Positions 49,726 to 62,487 are shown, numbered from the stretch's first letter. The stretch: DNA of 64,000 nt from Morinoia aosen (GCA_030386875.1 CM059567.1:56404020-56468019); one strand, 5' to 3'. Translations and numbers: made by a program. Notes: generated by a model not told the origin, from the letters alone.

Positions 49726-50398
49726 TTTTTCTCAGTGGTTTACTACGTGTTTTACTGCCTTAACGCAGCTCAGTCGTTGAGCATGCATGTTTGATTTGGC
49801 TTCATTAAACCATACTACACATTGTGTCATCCCTCGAGGATACATGTTTCTTGGAGGCCCATTCGAGAAATTGCGCTTTCAATCAGCAACACAAAATAGA
49901 ATGTGGCTAAAAACTTTGTTGACCATTCAATTCAACCCAACAACTTAAATTAAGGAAATGCATCATTCAACTTTGTAATAAAGGCTTAAGACTACTAATA
50001 AAAGACTAATTAATTAAAACGACTTATTTCAACACTGTAATAAATCGGGACAAAAAAACTCGCTGAACACTCAGCTTACTGAATAAAGCAACAATGTTGC
50101 TGAAGAAACAATAAAGAAACAATGTTGAATAAAGCGCAAATGTACACACAGAAAACTTCTGAGCAATTTTCACCATGGCAATAACTACCATCATCACTTT
50201 GTCTGTTCCAGAATCACGATCACATTATCCCTCCATTTCAGAGATGAAATTAGTTGGCATAATATTTTTTGAACCCGTTTTGTATGCGTTTGGGGCAGAA
50301 AATTATTGCGCACAGTAGAGCGCAACATTACTGCACTGCGTGAGATGGCATTGATATATCGTACGCAGGATTTGGTACCTAAACCGGGTTCCACTTAT
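49726..50398. other. AT-rich stretch, nothing recognised
   Basis: No supported feature. Confidence 0.5.
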
Positions 50399-50612
50399 AT
50401 GTATTAATTGCTCAGTAATATGATAATACACGGTAGCACAAATACAGCCTTTTGTATTAATTACGCTGTTAATATGATAACACACGGTAGCATGAATACA
50501 GCTTTTTGTATTAATTACGCAGTAATATGATAATACACGATGGCATAAATACAGTTTTTTTAATTAATTATGCAAAAATATGATAATACACGGCAGCATG
50601 AATACAGTCCTG
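50399..50612. repeat. Tandem repeat, about 53-bp unit, 4 copies
   Basis: The landmark gtattaatt recurs at 50401, 50454 and 50508, then decays at about 50561; each unit holds atatgataatacacggtagc and atacag. Confidence 0.88.
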
Positions 50613-52753
50613 ATCGTTCAGCACTGCAGTAAATTGGAACAATATTGCAATCAATACTTATGTTTACTTGATAAATATTGCAAAAATGCACTTCGATTCT
50701 TACATATGCTCATGCAGGAGTGTTAGACATGAGTGGTGTTGTCATATGTTGGACAATTTCTCATCTCAAACATCGGAACTCTCTCATGGCCCTAAAATAG
50801 AATATCTCGGAGTTCAACTATGAAATTGCGCTAATCAGCGTTGCCAATATCATACAAATAGTTAAATGATTGAACATTTCACCAGAAAGCCGTGACAATA
50901 AACTACACTTTCTCATTGATCAAAATTTCACAAAAAATATCTCCACGAAACTGCATTTAGCAAACCAAAGGCGGGAGAAAGACACGCGAATCTTTTCTGA
51001 ATGTGTAGAGACGCACGTGTATTTCCCTGCTTATTGATCTGTAGCCTATGTAGTTTCTGCCATTAATGGTTAGGTACGAAGAACTTTTGGCTCAATTAAA
51101 TTCACTAAAGAAATACATAACAAACCAAGGAAGAAACTTTGCCATGGGATCATAAAAATTTTTTCCGAACACGTTGTTTCCCCTCAAAAGCGTAGCAATA
51201 GTAAAACTACATTTAGAGTAATACATATAAATTGAATTAGAGACAACACATCCAAGTGTATTGGAGTAGAGGTAGGCTAGCACACCTAGAAATAATATCT
51301 TTTGCCATATGGCATAACTATAACCCCACTTCGAAGACTTCATATTGAATTAGTGTCAACCCACCTGAGTGTACAGGAGTGGAGCTAGAACAGCACACGT
51401 ATAAATAATTTCTTATAACATATGAGCAGTGAGGTGCGGGCACACTTCCATTGTGCAGCCGCTTGATCCCATCATAATCGATTAGAAGCCTAACAAGCGT
51501 TGCCAAACTTGCCGGAGCCAATGCGGGACCACAAGAATTTCCAGCGAGCAACCGCAGCCCCGGTCACGCTTGCCTGCGGCGCGCAGGTGGGCAGGTAGAG
51601 GCGTCTCCTGCTGCTGCTCCGTCCAAACGACCGTACTTATAAGGTTTATTCTATATTGTACGTTATTTTTATGTAACTTTCTGAAAATTATTTGTCTTAG
51701 TTTGAAATACCGACTGAAGTTTAAGGCCCACAAGCATATGAATGTTTATATATACGAGTACATATGTATATATTTATGCACCTATGCGTATATTTATGTA
51801 ATTTATTATTATATGCATAAATGTATATATGTATATGTATAAACACATGCATATACGTATACACATTTATTTAAATATATTTTTTAAATATATATATTTA
51901 TAAAAATATAATATCTTTTCATTTACAACATGTACATTTATAAACAATTTGTCATTAGCACTGCATTTTTTAAAATTCACATTTTCCCATTGCGTTAAAA
52001 AAATTCCAAATTTAACAGGAAGTTAAATTTTTATCTATTTCATGTACACTTGTAAATAATGTGATAACTTATAGAATTTCATTTATGTGCATCACAACTG
52101 CTGGAGACACACGCATGCAACATTTACTCGCAAATTTTACGTAAAAAGAGATTATCGGCGCCCTCAATTATGTTATGGGTGTGGCCATGTGATATTTAAT
52201 TACAGTTTTATCATTTGTGTGACACATGCATACGTATGTTTCGAGTACGTATGTTCATGTTTCATACGTACTCATGTATGTTTCGAAAATTAAACATCTA
52301 GAAGACGGCAAAATAACCGCACTCTCCTACAGATAAAGCGAGATCCAAAATCAAACTGCCCATAATTTTTACAAACACACCATACATGAGCAAGAAAGAC
52401 CTAACTCGACATAAAATAACCTATCCTGATTGATAGAATGCTTAATTGCGATATTTTGAAAAGGGCATGTCACATATGGCGTCATCAATGCACGTCACAT
52501 GTGACATCATCAACACGTCACGTCAGTATTTCGTCAGTATGTGACCACAGTATTTCCAATCTCTCATAACTTTTCCCCGTATTGCGAAATAGAGCAGTTG
52601 GAACCACTTGAAAAATGCACATTAAAAACTGAGATAAATCGGTCGAGCGATGTTTGAATACTAATTAATCAGAACTATGAGGGGTTAAGCTGGAAATAGG
52701 GGCACCAATATATTGACGTCAGATATTGATTTGCAAAAAATACATATGCATAA
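50613..52753. other. AT-rich stretch with alternating purine/pyrimidine block
   Basis: At about 51735-51910 the DNA is almost entirely tatatgtata-type alternation, a low-complexity block prone to melting. A GC-rich patch lies at 51480-51640. A small hairpin pairs gagtacgtatg (52243-52253) with catacgtactc (52263-52273). No gene recognised. Confidence 0.5.
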
Positions 52754-52930
52754 GTATATGTATCGGTGTACAAGTGTGAGAATACCCTGTTTATTTTCGG
52801 AATAAAACATACGGTTGTAAAAAATGTATGGACTCGTATAGCTTCATACCACTGCACCACACCACCACACCACCGCACCACTCCATTGAACATCATCTCT
52901 CACTGCATTGACATTAGATACATTTATTGC

Positions 52931-53302
52931 ATGAGCTTTAATACAATCGAATGCTCACGTGACGCAAAGCAAAGCTTCATAAAAAATCTAAATGGAAAAT
53001 GCCCGACGCATGAGCTCGATACCGAAGTTAAGATGCGCGATTCCGTAGAGTTTTATGAATTCACCTATGGACGTAAATTTAATCGAAAAGATGTTTTTAT
53101 TCAAGTTGACACAGGTCATACCACACATTGGGTTCTTAAATGCTATGCAGTTGATTATACGTTGCAAAGACGGTTAATGAGCGAGTACCCCGTATACACC
53201 TGGACTGAGTGGCCGATACAGGAGTGTTCATTTACTCCCATCGGGAAGAAACGCCAGCTCCGAGTGCGAAATCGAAGACCGATTATTCTACGAGAATGCT
53301 GA
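52931..53302 (+). CDS. Unassigned 123-aa frame, best coding candidate
   Basis: ATG at 52931, stop at 53300-53302. The same frame is open upstream to 52754, so the true coding segment may be longer or be an exon. The product is evenly mixed and charged, with several aromatic and cysteine residues, a central DVFIQVDTGHTTHW stretch and a basic end (about residues 105-123, KKRQ to RRP). It shows none of the low complexity of the repeat-derived frames. No signal peptide, membrane segment or known domain is recognised. Upstream, 52850-52885 is a short CCA-rich run. It might be one exon of a gene, a small gene, or a decayed element. Confidence 0.3.
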   Translation: MSFNTIECSRDAKQSFIKNLNGKCPTHELDTEVKMRDSVEFYEFTYGRKFNRKDVFIQVDTGHTTHWVLKCYAVDYTLQRRLMSEYPVYTWTEWPIQECSFTPIGKKRQLRVRNRRPIILREC

Positions 53303-55169
53303 GGGCTTCTACTCACTTGGCCACGAAGACCAACTGTGAGCTTAATTTTTGGGTTATGATTAAATTGAAAATGCATTTGTAAATGTTTTAAAATCTTTAT
53401 GGTTACTGTGGAGACTGTTTTATAAGAATTGATGACGGATGGAAGAGAAAATTATGGGAACTGTCATAAATATTTTTATAAATTATTAGAATTATCATGA
53501 GAGGGATAATGCGAACCCTGATGGTTATTGTGAATATTGGTTAAGGAGAGGGTTATGGTCAACAAGGACAACGATTAAGAAAACATATTAGAAATACCTT
53601 CAAGAACTCGATCTAAATGCTAAACTAAAAAGTCGATCTAAATGCAGTTTCAATAGGAGTAAGCCCTAGGACCTGAAGCTTTCTAACATCTGCGAGACAA
53701 ACTATTCCGGAGCATTTAAAAAATAATTTGGGATGGTGTTTTTTATCTTTCTATTGATGAACCTACCTGTGGAGAACTAGATGCATCTTCTCTTTTCATG
53801 GTTGAAATGATTCGCCTAATGTTCTGAAATGAAAATGATAATAAATCAATTTTCGAATACACAGTTCTCACTACCATCATTACATGATATGGTGAACTAA
53901 CAGAATTTTTCATTCTCTCACGCTGGAAACTTTGCTATACATGCCATCAGTTTAGAGAGCGTTCAAGTTGAGTATTCTACATTTATTGAAATTGTAAATG
54001 TAGAACAAAGATACGAGAGGATGGCCAAAAAATCATGGAACTTTTTTCCTCCGCTAGGAAGTTGTATCTCGACTGATTTATTTTGATATTTTTAGCTATA
54101 TTTTTACTCGTCTATCCCACGTGGAAATGCATTGTTTGAATTGTTGAAATGGTGACACTTCAAACAACTTTGACGGAAAACATTTCGAGCAAAGTCTACG
54201 GAAATTTTTAACCTTAAATCAGTTGAAAGTCTTTCTCACCGCGAATCAAAGGAAACTTGAGTTCCAGAAAAAAAAAACACTGCCCAGCTTTCTAACCACT
54301 ATTTGTTGATTACTCATACGCGTATTTTTGCAGCACCTAACAGTTTTCGTTCCATCGCTGCGTTTAGCTCGTTCCAGGAGCCCATGCCAATTTTACCACG
54401 CACATCTAAGGCTTCCCTGTATGTATTAGCCATGAACACCACCCTCAAACTACTTACAAAAAACCCTCCAGCACTAGCATCATATGCGCAAAGCGCAACT
54501 TTATCAGTATCCTATCTATCCTTTTCCGTTTCACCTCTTCTCTCACCGGCACACTTTGTGTCAAACTCACTTTCCGTCTTTTCCATCACATCGTTCGCTC
54601 GTTCGTTCGTTATAGCCATGAACAAGAAACTTGGTATTACTATTTGTAACCCTATACTTTCATCGCAGAACAGATGCATTTAACCTAAAATTTTCACTTC
54701 AGCGATGTGAAGTTTATTTAACCTGATATTTTGTTGAAGCGTAGTAATATTCAACCTAATATTTTCACATAATCGAAATGATATTTTACCAAATATTTTC
54801 TTGTCGTGTAGTAATATCATGTATATCATTTTCACTTTTACAGAACAAAATGTAAGCTAACATTTAATTGTAGCGTAGTAACACTCAGCCTAATATTTCC
54901 ATTTGAGCAAATGAATATTTAACCCTATATTTTCCTCACAGCGAATTAATGAAGTGAATGTAGCCATGTTCTACGTGGAGTATAAGCCATGTCCTGCTGA
55001 TCTGCATGCAGTGTATCCTGGTAAATGAGTTACAATTAACTTAAGCTGAGTACTACGTAATCTAAACGTATTATAATTGCGACCATTATTCTGATTCCCA
55101 AAATTTTATACCATCTCTGAGGCTTTGAACAAAATATATCCCATCAGTAGATGATCTTTATTGTTCTTC
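53303..55169. other. AT-rich stretch, nothing recognised
   Basis: A short cgtt tetranucleotide run lies at about 54593-54612. A 126-codon frame (54303-54683) opens only with TTG and is serine-rich; not recognised. Degenerate cctaatattttcac words recur at 54690-54960, perhaps a very old array. Confidence 0.45.
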
Positions 55170-55625
55170 ATTGAGTAATCTTTTTTCTTACTGGATAATC
55201 TTCACTGGTCATAATTGGATAATCTTTATTGGTCATTATGGGATTTTCTTTATTGGTCTTTATCGGACAATTTTTATTGGTCCTCATAGGATAATCTTTA
55301 TTGGTTTTTATCGGACAATCTTTATTGATCCTTATATGGTAATCTTTACTGGTTTTAATTTGATAATCTTTATTTGTCTTTATTTCATAATCTTTATTAG
55401 TCCTTTTTTGAAAAAAATTTTGGTGTCTATTGGATATCCTTTATTGGTGTTTATTGGATAATTTTTATTTGTGTTAATCTGAATACCTTTATTGTTGTTT
55501 ATTGGATTATCTTTATTGGTATTAATTAGATAATCTTTATTTACATTTATTGGATAATCTTTATTTTTGTTCTTTGCATAATATTTACTCGTGTTTATTG
55601 GATGATCTTTATTGTTTTTCAGAAA
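55170..55625. repeat. Decayed tandem repeat, about 25-27 bp unit
   Basis: Variants of ggataatctttattggt recur about 17 times with many changes. A 96-codon plus frame here (55171-55461) is a hydrophobic by-product. Confidence 0.82.
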
Positions 55626-56624
55626 AGATCAAATCACATTGCATCACCTGCATGTGAGTTACATTGCACACACCCATAGAGCAGTAATCTGTATACTATT
55701 CTGACACACGTAAGTATTGAGGCAAAAGTTCATTAATAAAGACTAGACAAAGTAAGTTCTCACCCTGTAGAGACAGTACGCGTGGCATGAGTTCCATATA
55801 TGCCACAAATCTGCAAGATTACAAAATTCCAAAAATAAATTCTTAATTAGCACTCCATTCAAATTGGCGTATATTTGGGTATCAACGATGCTGGTCGAAC
55901 AAATCAATGTCTAATGTTGAATACTTCGAAGAAAATTCATAATTCGTTTCTAACTGGAAAATTCGCTATTTTGTTATTACTCTATATATGACCTTCTAAT
56001 TATTTCACTCTTTTTCCATTATCTCCTCACCATTTCACTATCATTTCCTTTTCACAATTTCCCCCTCTCCCTCCCATTACTCCACTCATTATCTGTACTC
56101 TATAATCTCATTACACTACTACAACATACCATCTGGGTGCAAGTCCCATTATCCCGTCTTCATCGCAAGGACCAAGCATTTTGTGTTCTCAGAGTCGAAA
56201 TTCCTCCTAACGTTCTCACTACCATGACGCATTACCTTTTAGTTAAATTTTATTGGAAAGCACCGAGACACAATTACTGAAAACGTTCTCACTGAATTTA
56301 TAGCTGAAGATATTTTGAAAGGAAAACTCATGTAACTAGACTGCAAAAATATTTAACTCATTGGTAGGCCCAAGTAGCGGCTACGTATGTTGTCAGCTCC
56401 ACACACATCGCAGCGTTACTCACAAAGCTGCACTTATCATGTATGTGTATACTTTGAACGAGTAATCAGTGCGCAGTGACCTCGTTCCTGTCTCGCATCA
56501 AAGTATGTTCCCTATGAAAAGCTTCCTGATGTTGAGGTTGGTCAGTACATATTCCACTGTGGAATGCTTTTTTGCGAAAGTCTACGGAATTTAATCTCAA
56601 TATTTTAAAGGCAGAGCGTGCTAA
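55626..56624. other. AT-rich stretch, nothing recognised
   Basis: No supported feature; a pyrimidine-rich part lies at about 56000-56110. Confidence 0.5.
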
Positions 56625-56970
56625 TTGACGACATGACTTTTAGACTGTCTATACTTGACTTCTTGACCTTTTGGCTATCTGCTTGACTGCTTGGCCATTT
56701 GATGACTTTTGCACTCTCCCACCTGACCATTTTTCTAATTGGCTACTTGACTGCTTGGCTACTTGACCAAATGGCTACTGGTCATTCGACTACTTGACCA
56801 ATTGGCTATTTAACAAAATGTCTAATTGGCCACTTGGCTACTAAACGACATCATCATATTTGTTCACTTGACCCTTCATTACATGATCGAGCAACAATCC
56901 AACTACTCAACCACCTCAACACTTAACTTGTACGCTTGGCTACTTGACCTCTTGAATTTACCTATACTGT
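56625..56970. repeat. Decayed short-word array next to the 54-bp array
   Basis: Irregular recurrence of ttggctacttgacc and related words every 12-20 bases. The same words (ttggctgcttgacc, cacttgac) are parts of the 53/54-bp unit that follows, so this may be the source from which that unit arose. Confidence 0.65.
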
Positions 56971-56984
56971 ACTTCCTTCACGAC

Positions 56985-59075
56985 CACTTGCACACTTGAC
57001 TTCCCCTTTTGGCTGCTTGACCCCTAGATCTCTCGACCACTTGCTCACTTGACTTCCTCTTTTGGCTGCTTGACCCCTAGATCTCTCGACCACTTGCTCA
57101 CTTGACTTCCTCTTTTGGCTGCTTGACCCCTAGATTTCTCGACCACTTGCACACTTGACTTCCCCTTTTGGCTGCTTGACCCCTAGATCTCTCGACCACT
57201 TGCTCACTTGACTTCCTCTTTTGGCTGCTTGACCCCTAGATTTCTCGACCACTTGTACACTTGACTTCCCCTTTTGGCTGCTTGACACCTAGATCTCTCG
57301 ACCACTTGTTCACTTGACTTCCTCTTTTGGCTGCTTGACCCCTAGATTTCTCGACCACTTGCACACTTGACTTCCCCTTTTGGCTGCTTGACCCCTAGAT
57401 CTCTCGACCACTTGCTCACTTGACTTCCCTTTTTTGGTTGATTGACCCTTAGATATCACGACCACTTGCTCACTTGACTTCCCTTTTTCGGCTGCTTGAC
57501 CCTTAGATCTCACGACCACTTGCTCACTTGGCTTCCCCTTTTTTGGTTGATTGACCCTTAGATCTCTCGACCACTTGCTTACTTGACTTCTCTTTTTTGG
57601 TTGATTGACCCTTAGATCTCACGACCACTTGCTCACTTGACTTCCCTTTTTTGGCTGCTTGACCCTTAGATCTCACGACCACTTGCTCACTTGACTTCCC
57701 CTTTTTTGGTTGATTAACCCTTAGATCTCTCGACCACTTGCTCACTTGACTTCCCTTTTTTGGTTGATTGACCCTTAGATCTCGCGACCACTTGCTCACT
57801 TGACTTTCCTTTTTTGGTTGATTGACCCTTAGATCTCACGAACACTTGCTCACTTGACTTCCCTTTTTTGGTTGATTGACCCTTAGATCTCACGACCACT
57901 TGCTCACTTGACTTCCCTTTTTTGGTTGATTGACCCTTAGATCTCACGACCACTTGCTCACTCGACTTCCCTTTTTTGGTTGATTGACCCTTAGATCTCA
58001 CGACCACTTGCTCCCTTGACTTCCCTTGTTTGGTTGATTGACCCTTAGATCTGACGACCACTTGCTCACTTAACTTCCCCTTTTTTGGTTGATTGACCCT
58101 TAGATCTCACGACCACTTGCTCACTTGACTTCCCTTTTTTGGTTGATTGACCCTTAGATCTCACGACCACTTGCTCACTTGACTTCCCTTTTTTGGTTGA
58201 TTGACCCTTAGATCTCACGACCACTTGCTCACTCGACTTCCCTTTTTTGGTTGATTGACCCTTAGATCTCACGACCACTTGCTCACTCGACTTCCCTTTT
58301 TTGGTTGATTGACCCTTAGATCTCTCGACCACTTGCTCACTTGACTTCCCTTTTTTGGTTGATTGACCCTTAGATCTCACGACCACTTGCTCACTTGACT
58401 TCCCTTTTTTGGTTGATTGACCCTTAGATCTCACGACCACTTGCTGACTTGACTTCCCTTTTTTGGTTGATTGACCCTTAGATCTCACGACCACTTGCTC
58501 ACTCGACTTCCCTTTTTTGGTTGATTGACCCTTAGATCTCACGACCACTTGCTCACTCGACTTCCCTTTTTTGGTTGATTGACCCTTAGATCTCACGACC
58601 ACTTGCTAACTTGACTTCCCTTTTTTGGTTGATTGACCCTTAGATCTCACGACCACTTGCTCACTCGACTTCCCTTTTTTGGTTGATTGACCCTTAGATC
58701 TCACGACCACTTGCTCACTCGACTTCCCTTTTTGGTTGATTGACCCTTAGATCTCACGACCACTTGCTCACTGGACTTCCCTTTTTTGGTTGATTGATCC
58801 TTAGATCTCACGACCACTTGCTCACTCGACTTCCCTTTTTTGGTTGATTGACCCTTAGATCTCACGACCACTTGCTCACTCGACTTCCCTTTTTTGGTTG
58901 ATTGACCCTTAGATCTCAAGACCACTTGCTCACTCGACTTCCCTTTTTTGGTTGATTGACCCTTAGATCTCACGACCACTTGCTCACTCGACTTTCCTTT
59001 TTTGGTTGATTGACCCTTAGATCTCACGACCACTTGCTCACTCGACTTCCCTTTTTTGGTCGATTGAGTAAGCTG
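56985..59075. repeat. Minisatellite, 54-bp unit (53-bp at left), about 39 copies
   Basis: Unit contains agatctcacgaccacttgct, cacttgacttccc and ggttgattgaccctt. From about 57000 to 57420 it is 53 bp with ggctgcttgacccc; further right it is 54 bp with a six-T run and ggttgattg. Minus frames (57310-59087 in five pieces) read an 18-residue Lys/Ser/Gln-rich repeat, but the frame breaks at unit-length changes and T-run indels, so they are by-products. Confidence 0.96.
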
Positions 59076-59149
59076 TGAAATAAACATTTGTCATGCTTCG
59101 GAAGCAAGCTCCTTGGAACTATTGAAATGTAAAGCTTATTCTAGCAACA

Positions 59150-59515
59150 AAAAATTTGTTTCCTGGTTCCGTTACTAAGGAATTTTATTGTCTAGATAGA
59201 TGCGAGCTATTTCTTGTAATAGTTTCGATTAATTAGATTTTCTAGAGAAGCTGCAAAGTTTTTTTATTGTCTCGGTACTAACGAACTTTGTTTCCTAGGT
59301 AGATGCAAGCTATTTCTTGTAGCGGTATTAAGAAATTTGACTTTCTGGGGGAGTTACAGAGAAATTTCTCCTAGCGGTACGTAGGAACTTTGTTTCCTAA
59401 GTAGATGCAAGCTATTTCTTGTGGCGGTATTAAGAAATTTGACTTTCTAGGGAAGTTGCAAGGGGATTTCTCGTCCCAGTAGTAAAGAACCTAAAGAACT
59501 TTCCAAGGTAGACGC
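59150..59515. repeat. Tandem repeat, about 103-bp unit, 3.5 copies
   Basis: The landmark agatgcaagctatttcttgt recurs at 59198 (one change), 59301 and 59403, and a final partial copy starts near 59509. Each unit also holds ctttgtttcct and aagaaatttgactttct. Confidence 0.88.
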
Positions 59516-59724
59516 AAGTTATTTACCCTAAAAGCACACAGTGATGGTGCAGGTGGCAGGGGGGAGATGTCACGGCATGCACGCGGCTGAATAGTCGTAC
59601 ACGGAAGTGAAGGGAAGTTGTCGTGCTGGTTGTGAACACACTTCTTCCGTGCAGGCTTCTGCATTACGGCCCGGCGCTGGGATGTTCTGACGCTGAATAT
59701 CCAACTGCAGCCCCGCGAACTTGA
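59516..59724. other. GC-rich patch, nothing recognised
   Basis: CpG-rich DNA between two arrays. A minus frame (59491-59763) covers it with no domain. Confidence 0.4.
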
Positions 59725-59965
59725 TAGCTTAACCATTTCCTTAACTTTCGATAACCTACCCATTTTCTTAATCTTTCATGACTTAACCATTTCTTTGAGA
59801 ACTTGACGATTTTATTAAATCTTTGATAATTTGACCACTTCCTCAGCCTTTGAAAACTTAACCATTTCGTTACCCTGTGTTAACCAAACCATTTCGTTAA
59901 CCTTTGTTAACAAAACCATTTCGTTAACATTTGATAACCATTTCCTTTAACCTCAGATAACACAA
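59725..59965. repeat. Decayed tandem repeat, about 25-30 bp unit
   Basis: Variants of aaccatttcgttaacctttg recur about nine times; the central copies (59880-59935) are the most alike. Confidence 0.78.
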
Positions 59966-60189
59966 CCATTTCCTGCACCGTGTGCCAGATATGACACAGA
60001 GCAATACACACAAATCAAAGACAAGCACTTAAAGAACACACTCAGGCACTGTGCGTCACATAGAGTGTCCAAAAACTAACGTCACGAACTTTGAAGATGA
60101 GAGTTACACCCAAACGAACAGCTCTTTTATCCGTCATTGAGAATTCAAACGTTCATCGTTTTCGGAGCAACGAATCTCAAAGTACAGTA

Positions 60190-60298
60190 CGCAGTCAAGC
60201 TCTTTCGCCGGAGCATGCATGTTTTTTGCCGCCTAAGGGATTTAATTACTTTGGCGGCGGAAAACATGCATGCAGGCGGCGAAAAAGTTAGACTGGGG
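60190..60298. mobile_element. Foldback MITE-like element C5
   Basis: Ends cgcagtcaagctc (decayed) and gttagactgggg, with TA on both outer sides. The arm forms are swapped relative to C3 (gagcatgcatg left, cctgcatgcatg form right), so it is inserted in the opposite orientation. Confidence 0.85.
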
Positions 60299-61221
60299 TA
60301 GGGTGTTACCTCACTATGATGGGGCAGTCCTCAGAGCTGCTGGTGAAAGGAATTTATTTGATTACATGAACTTCACACGCAAATGGATTTACGGTAGGAG
60401 TTCAAAATTTTCGTTTGCTACGCTAATAAGAGTTTCATACCAACACCGAAGTAATACCTGGACGCGATAAAATTCTCACAGATCATCTGCAACAAGTCCT
60501 GATTGATTGAGTGTAAGATAGTTTCAGCCTCCCTCACCCCAAAAAAGATATTCAAAGAGAAGAAAAGTGAAAGCACCATTGAGTAAGGAGTTAAGGGAGC
60601 ACAGAATCTACGTACAAAATGTGTTCCCGCATAAGATCCTCAGTGCGTTGAAACAGTAAGTTGAGAAGGTAGGTTAGGAAACAAGATGAAAGTTGTAGAA
60701 GAAAGTCAGAGGTGCGGAAAAACAGGACAGCAGTGCACAATAAAAGATGATCCTCAACAAAACAAAAAACATTTAATTTTAACAGAAAGATGGCCTATTT
60801 AACTTTCTGGTCGGGACCTTACATTTTCCCCCCGGGAGGGCCAAATCCCATAGATACAGTAGATGTATCCCCTGAAACACGCATGCATCGAGTCTTGCGG
60901 CGTCATCTGTCATTCCAACGAGATCCTCTTCTGCCTTTTCAGAATTTTTGCAGAGAGTCATATTGTTAGAGCTACTGCACAATATTTACTGGCAGCTGAA
61001 GAACATTAAAATAAATGAATACTTCCTCAATTTGCGGAATAAAGAACATACAATTTAAGATAATTCAGAGTGTAAGAAAATTTCCTAGAGATCTATGCAA
61101 CGGTAATGATTAGACATTTTGAAAACGATGAGTCTTTTATCATTTTCTTATTCGTTTCAAAATGGCCTAGTTGTGATTTGTATCGATTGTTGAAGTTTGT
61201 ATCATGTAATTTCAAATATTA
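60299..61221. other. Single-copy stretch, nothing recognised
   Basis: No supported feature; small frames of 66-67 codons only. Confidence 0.5.
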
Positions 61222-62487
61222 TGTAGAGCAAAATCTATTACAATCTTATCAGGACATTCATTACATTATGTATAGAAAAATCTATTACAATCGTATCAGG
61301 ACATTCATTACATTGTGTATAGAAAAATCTATTACAATCTTATCAGGACATGCATTACATTATGCATAGCAAAATCTATTACAATCTTATCAGGACATTC
61401 ATTACATTATGCAAAGCAAAATCTATTACAATCTTATCAGGAAATTCATTACATTATGTATAGCAAAACCAATTACAATCTTATCAGGACATTCATTACA
61501 TTGTGTATAGCAAAAGCAATTACAATCTTATCAGGACATTCATTACATTATGTATAGCAAAATCAATTACAATCTTATCAGGAAATTCATTACATTATGT
61601 ATAGCAAAATCAATTACAATCTTATCAGGACATTCGTTACATTATGTATAGCAAAATCAATTACAATCTTATCAGGACATTCATTATATTATGTATAGCA
61701 AAATCAATTAAAATCTCATCAGGACATTCATTACATTATGTATAGCAAAATCAATTACAATCTTATCAGGACATTCATTACATTATGTATAGCAAAATCA
61801 ATTACAATCTTATCAGGACATTCATTACATTATGTATAGCAAAATCAATTACAATCTTATCAGAACATTCATTACATTATGTATAGCAAAATCAATTACA
61901 ATCTTATCAGGACATTCATTACATTATGTATAGCAAAATCAATTACAATCTTATCAGGACATTCATTACATTATGTATAGCAAAATCAATTACAATCTTA
62001 TCAGGACATTCATTACATTATGTATAGCAAAATCAATTACAATCTTATCAGAACATTCATTACATTATGTATAGCAAAATCAATTACAATCTTATCAGGA
62101 CATTCATTACATTATGTATAGCAAAATCAATTACAATCTTATCAGAACATTCATTACATTATGTATAGCAAAATCAATTACAATCTTATCAGGACATTCA
62201 TTACATTATGTATAGCAAAATCAATTACAATCTTATCAGGACATTCATTACATTATGTATAGCAAAATCAATTACAATCTTATCAGGACATTCATTACAT
62301 TATGTATAGCAAAATCAATTACAATCTTATCAGGACATTCATTACATTATGTATAGCAAAATCAATTACAGTCTTATCAGGACATTCATTACATTATGTA
62401 TAGCAAAATCAATTACAATCTTATCAGGACATTCATTACATTATGCATAGCAAAATCAATTACAATCTAGTCAGGACATTCATTACC
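61222..62487. repeat. Minisatellite, 47-bp unit, about 27 copies
   Basis: Unit contains cattcattacattatgtata, gcaaaatcaattacaatctt and atcagga. The left four or five units are the most diverged (gaaaaatctatt). The array ends abruptly at an intact but slightly changed unit. Homogeneous from about 61540 rightward. Confidence 0.96.

Noticed and set aside
52470..52545. CRE-like cluster (tgacatca, acgtcac words)
   Set aside because: Seems to come from a short local duplication of a gtcacat...catcaa segment; no promoter context around it.
57310..59087. Minus-strand chain of Lys/Ser/Gln repeat frames
   Set aside because: Broken into five pieces by unit-length changes (53 versus 54 bp) and T-run indels; no common start or tail.
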